A stretch of 64,000 nucleotides of DNA from Methylosinus sp. H3A. Lineage in GTDB: Bacteria; Pseudomonadota; Alphaproteobacteria; Rhizobiales; Beijerinckiaceae. A program made the translations under genes and the position numbers. Position 1 is the stretch's first letter. Each line of letters begins with the position of its first letter. This document shows, one piece after another, positions 47,092 through 58,074 of the stretch. Under the pieces are notes generated by a model that was not told the origin of the DNA, made no database searches, and was given only the letters and a program-made list of their open reading frames with translations. The DNA lies in the NCBI RefSeq assembly GCF_015709455.1, contig NZ_JADNQW010000005.1, forward strand, positions 1,922,001 through 1,986,000. Direction: 5' to 3'.

Positions 47092-47373
47092 TCACGCCGC
47101 GGCCACATGCTCCAGCAGGCCGGCCGCCTTCATTTTCATATAAAGGTGTACGGGATCGATGTCGAAACCATTGGGCCAGGTCGGAGCGCCCATTTCGACG
47201 AAGACGCGATTGAAATAGGCGGCCTCTCGCAAGGGCTCGATCATTGGTCCGTCTTCGGCGATCATTCCGGCAAGATCGCAGACGCCCTGGGAACTGTCGG
47301 TAAAGCGCACCCATAGCTTGAAGCCGTCGAGGGGCTTCAGCTTGATCACATCCACCATGGGAAATTCAGCCAT
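47092..47373 (-). CDS. DUF2442-family small protein
   Basis: The 93-residue protein (VDVIKLKPLDGFKLWVRF, GVCDLAGMI, EPLREAAYFNRVFVE and PNGFDIDPVHLY) matches DUF2442, which commonly follows a DUF4160 gene in what is often viewed as a toxin-antitoxin-like pair. The upstream DUF4160 gene overlaps its start by 8 bp but is frameshifted. A second in-frame ATG at 47358 is an alternative start. Confidence 0.85.
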   Translation of the reverse strand: MAEFPMVDVIKLKPLDGFKLWVRFTDSSQGVCDLAGMIAEDGPMIEPLREAAYFNRVFVEMGAPTWPNGFDIDPVHLYMKMKAAGLLEHVAAA

Positions 47374-47634
47374 CGTGGTCGGGGCCCGCTATGCGCTCGA
47401 GGGGCTGAAAAGACAGCCCTCGGCGCCAATTTTCTTCCAGCTCCGGCTTTCGAGCCAGCGCCCATTCTCGGACGATTCGCGCCGCTGTCGGCGGCAACTC
47501 GCCCGAGATGATCTTTCCATCGGCGATCCTCACCAGCGCTTTCGCACGGCCATAGCGCGCATGGAAATGCGGTGGGTTGGGTCGTCGAAAAACATCTGAA
47601 TGGCGATGCCGTAGAACGAAGCGATCGTCGGCAT
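47366..47634 (-). pseudogene. DUF4160 gene with a -1 frameshift
   Basis: From the ATG at 47634 the frame reads [18 protein letters not shown], the DUF4160 N-terminus. The rest ([19 protein letters not shown] through GPDHDG, stop at 47366) continues in another frame. The break is a single missing base around 47576-47583, where NPPHFH would be expected. It could be a real inactivating deletion, a programmed shift or a sequencing error. Its DUF2442 partner is intact. Confidence 0.75.
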
Positions 47635-47644
47635 CGCCGCTGAC

Positions 47645-49654
<2,010 letters not shown>

Positions 49655-49893
49655 TCTTCGCTCCAAGCCCCACCCCACGCCGCCTTCCCGAGCCGAAGGC
49701 TGCGCCATGCCGGGATCGTTCACTTTTTCGCTCGCCGCATTTTAACGAAAACCACAGCGTCGATCGCAAGACAAGCCGGCTGACCCCGCAGAGGACCGTA
49801 CCGATTCGCCCGAGCCCACAGTCGTGGCCAGGGCTTAACGTCGGCCTAACCAAATTGGTAGAGCTTTGGCTCGCCGGCCGTTCGGCTTGCGGG

Positions 49894-51810
49894 TCAAAGG
49901 CTTCTCAGCGAACGTCCCGACTGTGAACCGAACCCGTCGAGAGCGGCTTCGGTTCCATCGAGCGCGTTCAATTGCGCCTGAATATCGCTTAAGCGCGCGG
50001 AATCGTGGTCGTTGGGGGCCGTCGCCAACCTCGCCTCGATTTTCCGAAGTTCTTTATCTAATGCGCGTACGCGATGTTGCAAGACGAGAGCTTGGCGCAA
50101 GCTCTCCGCGGCGTCCGCCGGGGCCGCCTCGGCGCGCACGCTCCACAGGGTCGCATGGGCCCCCATGCCGGCCAACCGCTCGCAAAAAGCTTCTAGCCCG
50201 GCCGCGGCGGCGGCGCGAGCGAATTCTTCGCGCGCGCTCGCCCCGTCGGCGAGGCTGCGCACCAGCACGGCGAGCAGCTTCTCGCCCTCCGCCGAGGCGA
50301 AGTCGAGCGCCGTCACCGTCTCGAGATGGGCGGCGAGGAGCTCCGGGTGATTCATCAAAATCAATAGAATCAGCGCCTCTCTCGGCGAGATGGCAGGCGT
50401 CGTGCCGCGATAGAGCGGGGAATTGGCGAGGGCCGCGCCGATCGTCAGCGGGCCGCGGGATGGCTCGAAGTCCCGGCGGAAACGTTGCGGGCCGCCGCCG
50501 CCGCGGCGCATGTCCGGCCGGCGTGGCGACTGGCCGCGCGAGCGGCCGAACAGCGAATTGCAGCGGTCGGAAAATTCTTTTTGATAGTGACGGCGCAGCG
50601 TCTCGTCGGCGATGGCGCGGCCGAGCTCGCCGAGGCGGCGCTCGAGCGCGGCGCGACGCTCGGGCGTATCGAGCTGAATTCCTTCGGTCTCCCGCGCCCA
50701 GAGCAGATCGACCAGCGGGCGCGCGGCCGCAACCGCCGCGGCCACCGCCGAAGGGCCGGCCGAGCGGTAGAGCTCGTCCGGATCCTGCCCCTCCGGCAGC
50801 AGAGCGAAGCGCAGGCTGCGGCCGGGGCCGATCAGCGGCAGCGCCGTGTCGATCGCCCGAAAGGCCGCGTTGCGGCCGGCCTTGTCGCCGTCGAAGCAGA
50901 GAATCGGCTCCTCGGCGTGATTCCAGAGCAGGCCGCATTGCTCGGCCGTGAGCGCGGTGCCCAGCGGCGCCACCGTCTGCGGAAAGCCCGCCGCCGTCAT
51001 GGCGATGACGTCGACATAGCCCTCGACAGCGATGAGATTGCCCGATTCATGCGCGGCTTTGCGGGCGTTGTGCAGATTGTAGAGCGTCGCGCCCTTGTGA
51101 AAGAGCGGCGTCTCGGGCGAATTCAGATATTTGGCCTTGGCGTCCTTCTCCATCGCCCGCCCGCCGAAGGCGATGACGCGGCCGGAGCGGTCGCAGATCG
51201 GGAAAATGATCCGATTGCGAAAACGGTCGTAGGGGACGGCGATACCCTCGCCATGGACGAGCAGCCCGGCCTCGATCATCGTCTCGACGCTCGCGCCCTT
51301 GCCCGCGAGATGATCGCGCAGTGCATAGCGCTCGCCCGGCCCGAAGCCCAGCCGAAACTGCGCCTGCTCCTTTTCGCCCAGCTCGCGGCGGGCGAGATAG
51401 GCGCGCGCCTCGGCGCCGGCGGGCCCGCGCAACTGCTTCTCGAAAAATTGCGCCGCCCATTCCAGCACCTCGGTCAGCGAGCCGCGGCGCACCTCGGCCT
51501 CCTGCGCCTCTTTGGTCTCGACCGGCATGGGCAGGCCGGCCATTCCGGCCAGCTGTTCGACGGCCTCTGGAAAGGTGAGGCCTTCCGTCTCCATCAGAAA
51601 GGCGAAGCCATCCCCATGCTTGCCGGAGGAGAAGTCATGGAAGAAGCCCTTGGGGTCGTTGACATAGAAGGAGGGCGTCTTCTCGGCGTTGAAGGGCGAG
51701 AGGCCCCGCCACTCGTGCCCCTCCTTCTTGAGCTTGACCTTCCGCGACACCACGGCCGAGACCGGCACGCGGGCGCGAATTTCATCGAGGAAGGAGGGAG
51801 GGTATCGCAT
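49894..51810 (-). CDS. dnaG: DnaG, DNA primase
   Basis: The 638-residue primase starts MRYPPSFLDEIRARV. The N-terminal zinc-binding-like domain reads GLSPFNAEKTPSFYVND; the zinc cysteines are replaced, as in other alphaproteobacteria. The TOPRIM core follows with LIAVEGYVDVIAM and ILCFDGDKAGRNAA, and the C-terminal helicase-binding domain is present. It makes RNA primers for replication. The ATG at 51810 gives the family N-terminus. Confidence 0.95.
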   Translation of the reverse strand: MRYPPSFLDEIRARVPVSAVVSRKVKLKKEGHEWRGLSPFNAEKTPSFYVNDPKGFFHDFSSGKHGDGFAFLMETEGLTFPEAVEQLAGMAGLPMPVETKEAQEAEVRRGSLTEVLEWAAQFFEKQLRGPAGAEARAYLARRELGEKEQAQFRLGFGPGERYALRDHLAGKGASVETMIEAGLLVHGEGIAVPYDRFRNRIIFPICDRSGRVIAFGGRAMEKDAKAKYLNSPETPLFHKGATLYNLHNARKAAHESGNLIAVEGYVDVIAMTAAGFPQTVAPLGTALTAEQCGLLWNHAEEPILCFDGDKAGRNAAFRAIDTALPLIGPGRSLRFALLPEGQDPDELYRSAGPSAVAAAVAAARPLVDLLWARETEGIQLDTPERRAALERRLGELGRAIADETLRRHYQKEFSDRCNSLFGRSRGQSPRRPDMRRGGGGPQRFRRDFEPSRGPLTIGAALANSPLYRGTTPAISPREALILLILMNHPELLAAHLETVTALDFASAEGEKLLAVLVRSLADGASAREEFARAAAAAGLEAFCERLAGMGAHATLWSVRAEAAPADAAESLRQALVLQHRVRALDKELRKIEARLATAPNDHDSARLSDIQAQLNALDGTEAALDGFGSQSGRSLRSL

Positions 51811-52198
51811 CGTGCCCCTTGTAGCCGTGCGTCGACGAAAGTGAAGATGTTCGCGCGCGCCCCCTCCCCGATCCTCCCTCGCTTCGCGGGAGAGGGAGCA
51901 GATTCGAAGCTTCGCGAAACGTCGCCGCCACCCTCTCCCGCGAAGCGGGGGAGGGTGAGGGAGGGGGCCTTCCGGGCCTTCGGCTCGAATGACGCGGATC
52001 ACTAGTAGCATTGTCGCTGCGCCCGGCGCGCGCGGCGTCGGCGATTGTGCCCGCTACTCACAATGGATCGCGCCGAGTCGACGCGATGCGATCGTATATA
52101 CGTAGCTCGTCGGCGAACGCTATAGGCGCGGAGGGGCCCGCTCGCCAGCGGCGCATCGACGCCGTGCCGCGCTTCTATGTGAGAGAGCGCAGGCGCAT
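51811..52198. repeat. Intergenic region with a 38-bp inverted repeat
   Basis: In this 388-bp gap between dnaG and the DUF2235 gene, 51859-51896 and 51931-51968 are inverted repeats of 38 bases with about five mismatches around a 34-base loop. Each arm holds the small CCCGCTTCGCGGG-type hairpin common in intergenic repeats. The rest of the gap (51969-52198) shows no gene or promoter that I can support. Confidence 0.7.
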
Positions 52199-53380
52199 TC
52201 ACGCCGGCTCGGTCTCTTCGACCTTCTCCTGCGCCGCCGGAGCGGCGATGGGCGGCAGCTGCTTCGGCCGATAGGAGCCGTCGACCTCGGCTTTTTCGCG
52301 CACCGGGGCGCAATCCTCGCCGCCGCCGATCGGGCGAATATAATCGCCGGTCCAGGTCACATGTTTCGCGAGCGACTGGTCGTCGAGCGGATAGACCGAG
52401 GGCAGGCCGAGCGTCGCGGGCAGCTTCACCAGCAAAACCGTCGCGAGCCGATAGCCGAAAGTCTGGCTGTTCTCGATTTTCTCGGCTGGATTGGGCCCGA
52501 AGGGGCGATCGACGGAGAATTTGACGTCGGGGAAGCGCAGGAGCTTCAGACCATTCTGCGCGGCGCGTTCCGCCATCCACACCAGCGCATAGTCGGAGAG
52601 GCCATGCTCTTGGTAGCCGCCGCCGACATTGGAGTGGACGCCGGGGAACCATCGCTCCGCATAGAGCGGAAAGGCGCTCGCCGCATTGCGCGCGCGATGA
52701 TAGTCGGTGAGCGCGATCGGCGTCGGCCGGAACGGCCAGCGACGCTCGTCCGCCGCCAACGCATGATAGGCGGCGTCGACGCTCGTGCTCAGCGTCACAT
52801 TGTGGAAGCTGGTCTTGAAGAATTTGTCGATGAGCCGCCCGAAAATTTCGCCATAGGGCGCGCCGAGCGCGCCGACCGTGTCCCACACGCCGAGAAATTT
52901 GATCTTCGTCGGATAGGGATGGCAATTGTCGTCGCGAAACTTCTGCGCGGCGCCGCCGCCCGGCCGCCATTCGTCCGCTCTGTCCTTGTAATGGTCATAG
53001 GCGATGGAGACGAGCGGCAGATTCCAGCGTTGCAGAACGCCGAGATTGTGAACGAGCCCGGCGATGCTGCGGGCGGTGTAGGCGCCGCGGCTGAAGCCGA
53101 AGAGATAGATCTCGTCGCCGACCTCGTAATTGCTGACGATGAAGGCGTAAGCGTCCTTGATATTGTCGGAGATGCCGAAGCCGAATGCGCCGCCGATGAC
53201 TTTCTCGTCTTTGCGCGTGCCGACGCCGGCGATGTAATGGGTGAGCTGCGGCCGGTCGTCGGCGTCGGCGAAATCCGTCGCCTGGAGCATTCGGACGACA
53301 TTGGTGCCGCGCTTGGTCGGCTCGTTCCAGGTGCCGTCGCAGAAGATCACGAGTTTCTTCTTGGCCTTGATGTCGGACAT
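52199..53380 (-). CDS. DUF2235-domain alpha/beta hydrolase
   Basis: The 393-residue protein begins KKLVIFCDGTWNEP and has the Ser-hydrolase elbow FGFSRGAYTARSIAG, then FLGVWDTVGALG and the catalytic-region PGVHSNVGGGY. The DUF2235 family includes type VI secretion phospholipase effectors (Tle1), but many members are plain cytoplasmic hydrolases. No VgrG, Hcp or immunity gene is nearby, so an effector role is not supported. Confidence 0.87.
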   Translation of the reverse strand: MSDIKAKKKLVIFCDGTWNEPTKRGTNVVRMLQATDFADADDRPQLTHYIAGVGTRKDEKVIGGAFGFGISDNIKDAYAFIVSNYEVGDEIYLFGFSRGAYTARSIAGLVHNLGVLQRWNLPLVSIAYDHYKDRADEWRPGGGAAQKFRDDNCHPYPTKIKFLGVWDTVGALGAPYGEIFGRLIDKFFKTSFHNVTLSTSVDAAYHALAADERRWPFRPTPIALTDYHRARNAASAFPLYAERWFPGVHSNVGGGYQEHGLSDYALVWMAERAAQNGLKLLRFPDVKFSVDRPFGPNPAEKIENSQTFGYRLATVLLVKLPATLGLPSVYPLDDQSLAKHVTWTGDYIRPIGGGEDCAPVREKAEVDGSYRPKQLPPIAAPAAQEKVEETEPA

Positions 53381-53550
53381 AATCGTCTCTTTCGCAACGA
53401 ATCGGAGCGTCGAAAAAAATCGCGCGCCGCAAGAAAAGGGATCGCTGCGACAGACGGCAAGGCCGCATTGCCGGCGTCGCGCGGGGCGCTCAGCCTAGCC
53501 GAGCTTTTCGCGTGACGCCAGATCGAGACACGAAACTCGTGAGACTCCGC

Positions 53551-55824
53551 TCAGAAAGGCAGCGGGCCTGTGATCGAGACGCGCACGGCCGGCGGCTCCA
53601 TCGGCTTGAAATGACGGCCCATCACGCCGACCGAGCAGACATTGCCCGGCGCGACGCCCGCCTTGCAGAGGCCGTAGAGCGGATCGGAGGGGATCAGCGA
53701 TCCATAGCCGTAGGTGATCATGTCCGAGCGCGAATTGGTGACGTTGAAAGCGTCCGCCTGAATGCTCCAGCCATTGTCGAAGCGATAGCCGGCGCGCAAA
53801 TTGAGCGTTCCGGTCGCCGGAGATTTGAAGGCGCCGTCCGCGGTCAGCGGGCGCTCGCCGAGATAGCGATAGCGCAGCGCCGCGAAGGGGCCCGTCGCCT
53901 CGCCCACTTCGATCTGGCCCATGGCGACGATGTTCGGCGAGTCGGGAATGAAATTGCCGGGGGCGTTGCCGACGAAGGTTCCGTAGCCGATCGCATCGGG
54001 CGAGAGAAGATCGATCCAGGCCAGCGCCTGCTGCTGGTCGACGCCGCGGAAGCGCGCATGCGACAGCGACACGCTGCCCTCCATCCGCAGCCAGGAGGTG
54101 GGCGTGTAGTGATTGATGATCTCCACGCCATAGCGCCGGCTCGGCCGGCCGAAGGCAGTGCTGCCGGAATCGCCCTCGAACTGATTTTCCGAATCATTGT
54201 TCAGCCACCAGAGGGCGACCGAGGATTCGAGCCCCTCGAGCAGGCGCGTGGTTCGCAGGCCGATCTCGGCGCCGCGTTGCTTCACCAGCAGCGGGATGGT
54301 CGCCACGGAGGAGCCGTCGGCCGGGCTCAGCCGGGTCACGGTTCCGCGCACGTCGGTGGAATGCAGCCCCTCGCCGAAATTGAGGAAGAGCTCGGTCTGC
54401 TCGAAGGGGCCGACGACGATTCCGACCTTCGGGCTGCCCATCGTCGCCGATTTGGAGCCGCTGTTCCAAGGGCCGGTCCAGATCGGAGCGCCATTCCCGT
54501 CCTTGGGCGCGGAGAGCGGATCCTGCAGGCTGCCGACGCTGGCGGCGAAATAGTCGAAGCGCACGCCGCCGGTGGCGCGCAACCAGGGCGTGAAGCGAAC
54601 CGTCGTGTCGGTCCAAAGGCCCACGCTGCCTTCCGCCACATGGCTGTTGACGATCGCGTCATAGGGCTGGCGGCGCCAGCTGTCCTGGAGGCCGATGCGA
54701 ATATTGTCGTAGCGGCTCTCGAGGCCGATGCGCGATTCGATCGGCAGGCCGGCGATCTCGTATTTATAGGCGTGCTGCGCGTTGACGCCGAGCACCGTGC
54801 GCCGGTCGAACTGGCGGAACTGGTCGCCGATATCGGGATGCGAGAGGAAATAGGTGAAATTATTGTAGAGATCGAGCGTCGAGCGAATGGCGTAGGCTTC
54901 CACGCGCGAGGAATGCGGCCCTTCCGTCTGGCTCCAGCGCGCCGAGAGGCTGAAGCGCGAGGCGTCGCCGCCGTCCGTGCTATCGAGATTGCCCCACAGC
55001 GGAAGGACGCCGCCATAGACGGCGCGCGACGGAATCTGGTCGGTGGAGAACCAGCGGTTGGCGTAGGCCATCGCGGTGATCGAGAGGCCGTCCTCCTGCG
55101 TGCCGCGCGACCAGCGCAGCACCGAATTGATCTTGCGCATTTCATCCGGCCGCGTCCAAGGGCCGTTGTAGATGCTGGATTCGATGGCGGTCAGCAGATT
55201 GCCGCCATTCACCTCGAAGCTCTTGGCCCCGAGCAGGCGGCCATAGGCGAAGCTGCCACCCGTCGCCCGGAAGAAGCCGCGATCGAGCTTGTCGATATAT
55301 TGCATGTCGACGGCGCCGGCCGAGGAGAAATCGCCCTTGTCGGCGTAATAGGGGCCTTTGCGGCCGACGACGGAGGAGAGCAGCTCCGGGATCAGGAAAT
55401 TGGCGTCGGCATAGCCCTGGCCGTGGCCATGCGTGCGCATGTTGATCGGCATGCCGTCCAGCGTCAGCGAGAAATCCGTGCCGTGGTCGAGCTGGAAGCC
55501 GCGCAGAAAATATTGGTTCGCCTTGCCTTCGCCGCTGTGCTGCGTGACCGAGAGGCCGGGGACGATCTCGAGCGCCTCGCCCGGACGCGCGAAGGGAACG
55601 GCGTTGACCTGCTGGCCGCTGAACACGGTCTCGCTGGCCGCCTCGACCCTCACTCTCGCCTTTTGCGCGTCGTCCGAGCGCGTGGCCGCCGCCCCCGGCG
55701 TCGCGGCCGCGATCGGCGCGGCGACGTCGATGTCCGGCAAAGCTTCTTGCGCAACGGCGCCGCCGCCGAAAAGCGCGACCGTCAGGGCCAATGCGGAAAT
55801 TTCGCCAATTCGCCGGCTGGTCAT
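53551..55824 (-). CDS. TonB-dependent outer-membrane receptor, probably for nickel
   Basis: The 757-residue protein has a signal peptide (cleavage near AVAQ), a plug domain (FARPGEALEIVPGLSVTQH, NQYFLRGFQLDHGTDFSL) and a long 22-strand beta barrel ending in SITGPLPF with C-terminal Phe. The plug holds a histidine-containing MRTHGHGQGY segment. A consensus NikR operator lies 13 bases before its ATG, and nikR plus a HupE/UreJ-like permease gene follow upstream, so nickel import across the outer membrane is the likely job. The ribosome site GGGGGAG abuts the operator. Confidence 0.9.
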   Translation of the reverse strand: MTSRRIGEISALALTVALFGGGAVAQEALPDIDVAAPIAAATPGAAATRSDDAQKARVRVEAASETVFSGQQVNAVPFARPGEALEIVPGLSVTQHSGEGKANQYFLRGFQLDHGTDFSLTLDGMPINMRTHGHGQGYADANFLIPELLSSVVGRKGPYYADKGDFSSAGAVDMQYIDKLDRGFFRATGGSFAYGRLLGAKSFEVNGGNLLTAIESSIYNGPWTRPDEMRKINSVLRWSRGTQEDGLSITAMAYANRWFSTDQIPSRAVYGGVLPLWGNLDSTDGGDASRFSLSARWSQTEGPHSSRVEAYAIRSTLDLYNNFTYFLSHPDIGDQFRQFDRRTVLGVNAQHAYKYEIAGLPIESRIGLESRYDNIRIGLQDSWRRQPYDAIVNSHVAEGSVGLWTDTTVRFTPWLRATGGVRFDYFAASVGSLQDPLSAPKDGNGAPIWTGPWNSGSKSATMGSPKVGIVVGPFEQTELFLNFGEGLHSTDVRGTVTRLSPADGSSVATIPLLVKQRGAEIGLRTTRLLEGLESSVALWWLNNDSENQFEGDSGSTAFGRPSRRYGVEIINHYTPTSWLRMEGSVSLSHARFRGVDQQQALAWIDLLSPDAIGYGTFVGNAPGNFIPDSPNIVAMGQIEVGEATGPFAALRYRYLGERPLTADGAFKSPATGTLNLRAGYRFDNGWSIQADAFNVTNSRSDMITYGYGSLIPSDPLYGLCKAGVAPGNVCSVGVMGRHFKPMEPPAVRVSITGPLPF

Positions 55825-55836
55825 CGCTGCTCCCCC

Positions 55837-55864
55837 GTATGATTTTTTATTAATCTGATCATAC
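55837..55864. promoter_or_regulatory. NikR operator upstream of the TonB receptor gene
   Basis: GTATGA (55837-55842), 16 bases, then TCATAC (55859-55864) is an exact match to the known NikR recognition sequence GTATGA-N16-TCATAC. The centre is AT-rich. It lies 12 bases from the receptor ATG, where nickel-loaded NikR would block transcription or early elongation. nikR itself is the next gene. Confidence 0.92.
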
Positions 55865-55941
55865 GAGAGGGGTCGGGGTCAACGACGAGATCGACGACTC
55901 CGTACGGATTTACCCAGAGCGTTGCATTTCCGTCACAGGCC

Positions 55942-56400
55942 TCAGGCGTGAGTGTGCCCATGGTGGGGCTTTGGCGCGGAAGCCTCCTCGGGCGAATGGG
56001 CCTCCGCCGGCGCGACGACGAGCTGGCCATAGCGCACGCCGCGCTCGCCGATCACATGCTGGGCGAAATGCTCGACCTCGGACTTGGGCCCGCGCAGCAG
56101 CGACACCTCGAGGCAGGTCTCCGCGTCGACGTGAACATGCAGCGCGGCGATGGAGAGATCGGCGTGGCTGTGATGGTCATGCATCAGCCGCTTCGACAAT
56201 TGCCGCGTCTCATGATCGTAGAGATAGACGAGCGCGCCGATGCAGGCGCGGTCGCTGTCGTCGACTTTCGGCTGCTTCATCAGGCCTGCACGCACGAGAT
56301 CGCGCACCGCCTCGGACCGATTCTGATGGCCGCCGGCCTCCATATATTGGTCGAGAGCGGCCATGAGATCGTCGTCGATGGTCATGGTGACACGCTGCAT
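55942..56400 (-). CDS. nikR: NikR, nickel-responsive ribbon-helix-helix repressor
   Basis: The 152-residue protein has an N-terminal ribbon-helix-helix (MQRVTMTIDDDLMAALD, NRSEAVRDLVRAGL) and an ACT-like nickel-binding domain with His77 and His79 region, His88, His90 in ALHVHVD and Cys96 in ETCLEVS. This matches the high-affinity His-His-His-Cys nickel site. The His-rich C-terminal tail (HHGHTHA) may add metal binding. It is transcribed away from the HupE-like gene and towards the receptor gene. Confidence 0.95.
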   Translation of the reverse strand: MQRVTMTIDDDLMAALDQYMEAGGHQNRSEAVRDLVRAGLMKQPKVDDSDRACIGALVYLYDHETRQLSKRLMHDHHSHADLSIAALHVHVDAETCLEVSLLRGPKSEVEHFAQHVIGERGVRYGQLVVAPAEAHSPEEASAPKPHHGHTHA

Positions 56401-56574
56401 ATCGGAACGCTCCCCCCGCACGGCGGTCCAGGCTGGTCCGCATGTCATTGTTTTTACCCGTCCCACAGCGCCGCCGCAATCGCGCGGCGCGCCACGGGCG
56501 CGCGGCCTTGTCCATTTTCGCGACGTCGGGCATTGTGCGCGGCCCGTCCTGAGGCTTCGCCGGAGTCCGCGAAA

Positions 56575-57693
56575 ATGAGCTGGTCGTTGAAATGCTTGCC
56601 GATCGTCGTCGCCGCAGTGCTCGCATTCGCCGCTCCGGCCTTTGCGCATACGGCCGATATTTCGACGGTCAAGATCGTCCCCGAGAAAGACGGAATCTAC
56701 CGCGTCGAGGTCGGCTTTCTGGCGACCGATCTCGAGCGCATCTTCTCGCAGACCATGGCGGAGCGCGCCGGCGTCGATATTTCGCAGCCCGGCGTGCTGG
56801 AGACCGAGATCGGCAAGCTCATCCAGCGCCGCATCTCCCTGCATGACGCCGAGGGGCGCGCCTGCACGGGGCGCGTCGATTATTCGGGCGAGGATCCGAC
56901 CAATGCCGACAGCGCATTGGTGAAGCTGAAGTTCGATTGCGCGAGCGTCCCCGGCCAGATTTTCTACGATGCGAAAAAGCTGCTGGAGGCCGCGGGCTCC
57001 AAGGGCAAGCATCTCGTCACGCTCACCGGGGCCAACGCCGGCGAGACGATGCTCTATCCCGCCGATCCGGCGCTCGATCTCTCCAAGCCGATGGAGACGG
57101 TCTGGCAGCTGATGTGGAAATTCGTCCAGGCCGGCGTCGAGCATATTCTCACCGGCTACGACCACATTTCCTTTTTGATCGCTATTCTGCTGTGGGCGAC
57201 GCGCGTCTGGCCGGTGGTGAAGATCGTCACCGCTTTCACCGTCTCCCATTCGGTCACGCTGTCGCTGGCCGCGCTCGATATCGTCACGCTGCCCTCGCAA
57301 TGGGTGGAGGCGGCGATCGCCGCCTCGATCATTTATGTCGCGGTCGAGAATTTCTTCTCGCGCCGCGTCGACGGACGCTGGCGCGACACGTTTTTCTTCG
57401 GCTTCATCCACGGCTTCGGCTTCGCCAGCGGGCTGAAGGAGCTCGGCGTGCCGGCCGACGCCGTGCTGCCGGCGCTCGCCTCCTTCAACATAGGCGTGGA
57501 ACTCGGACAGGTGGCGATCGTGCTGGTCTTCGTGCCGGCCTTGCTCTTCATCGACAAGCAGACCGGCGGCAAGCGCAGCCCGCAGCTCGTCTATGCGCTA
57601 TCGGCGGTCATCGCGCTGCTCGGCGCCTATTGGCTGCTGGAGCGTGTCGGGGCGCTCGATTTCCTGCTGGCGCATCTCGGTCATTCGGCCTGA
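56575..57693 (+). CDS. HupE/UreJ-family membrane protein, putative nickel permease
   Basis: The 372-residue protein has a signal peptide (ending PAFA-HTADIS), a periplasmic domain of about 170 residues and a membrane part with the HupE/UreJ signatures GYDHISFLIAILLW, FTVSHSVTL and FFFGFIHGFGFASGL. Conserved His residues in the helices suit nickel or cobalt transport. It diverges from nikR, with 174 bp between, and completes a NikR, TonB receptor, permease module. An in-frame extension upstream lacks family features. Confidence 0.88.
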   Translation: MSWSLKCLPIVVAAVLAFAAPAFAHTADISTVKIVPEKDGIYRVEVGFLATDLERIFSQTMAERAGVDISQPGVLETEIGKLIQRRISLHDAEGRACTGRVDYSGEDPTNADSALVKLKFDCASVPGQIFYDAKKLLEAAGSKGKHLVTLTGANAGETMLYPADPALDLSKPMETVWQLMWKFVQAGVEHILTGYDHISFLIAILLWATRVWPVVKIVTAFTVSHSVTLSLAALDIVTLPSQWVEAAIAASIIYVAVENFFSRRVDGRWRDTFFFGFIHGFGFASGLKELGVPADAVLPALASFNIGVELGQVAIVLVFVPALLFIDKQTGGKRSPQLVYALSAVIALLGAYWLLERVGALDFLLAHLGHSA

Positions 57694-57748
57694 CGCGGCG
57701 GGAGCGCGGCGGCGATGGCGGCCGCGCTCCGACGGGGCGACGTCACGC

Positions 57749-57931
57749 TCATTTGGTGACGATGAAAGACCCGAGTATGCCGCCGAGCAGGGCGCCGATG
57801 ATCACGGCCCCGATGGCGGCGGGAAAGCCGACGACGCCGGCCCCCATGACGGCGCCGAGCACGGCTCCGACTCCTCCGAAAATATAGGCGTTCCGCGTCA
57901 ACATGCGGTCGACTTGATCTCCTTCGGCCAT
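57749..57931 (-). CDS. Small glycine-zipper membrane protein
   Basis: The 60-residue protein (MAEGDQVDRMLTRNAYIFGG then repeated GxxxG/AxxxG steps) is one long hydrophobic hairpin with two likely membrane helices. GGAGAG precedes the ATG. I do not recognise a named family. It is convergent with the HupE-like gene. Confidence 0.65.
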   Translation of the reverse strand: MAEGDQVDRMLTRNAYIFGGVGAVLGAVMGAGVVGFPAAIGAVIIGALLGGILGSFIVTK

Positions 57932-58074
57932 GGTGCTCTCCGTTATTTTTATCGCGAGCCCTTCGAGCAGGGCTGGCTCCGCATCTCTCTAGCTAGCGCG
58001 CCGATATCGGCGGCAAGGGCCCGTAGACGCGCAGGCGGGCGAAATCGCCGCGCGTTTCAATTAGGATGCTTCCC

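Noticed and set aside
49894..51810. DnaG lacking zinc cysteines considered as a defect
   Set aside because: The SPFNAEKTPSF form without the cysteines is usual in alphaproteobacterial primases, so it is not an anomaly.
51859..51968. Inverted repeat considered as a CRISPR array or replication origin
   Set aside because: There are only two arms, inverted, with no regular direct repeats and spacers, no cas genes and no DnaA-box cluster.
52199..53380. DUF2235 protein as a type VI secretion lipase effector
   Set aside because: No VgrG, Hcp, PAAR, adaptor or immunity gene is nearby and there is no signal or delivery domain.
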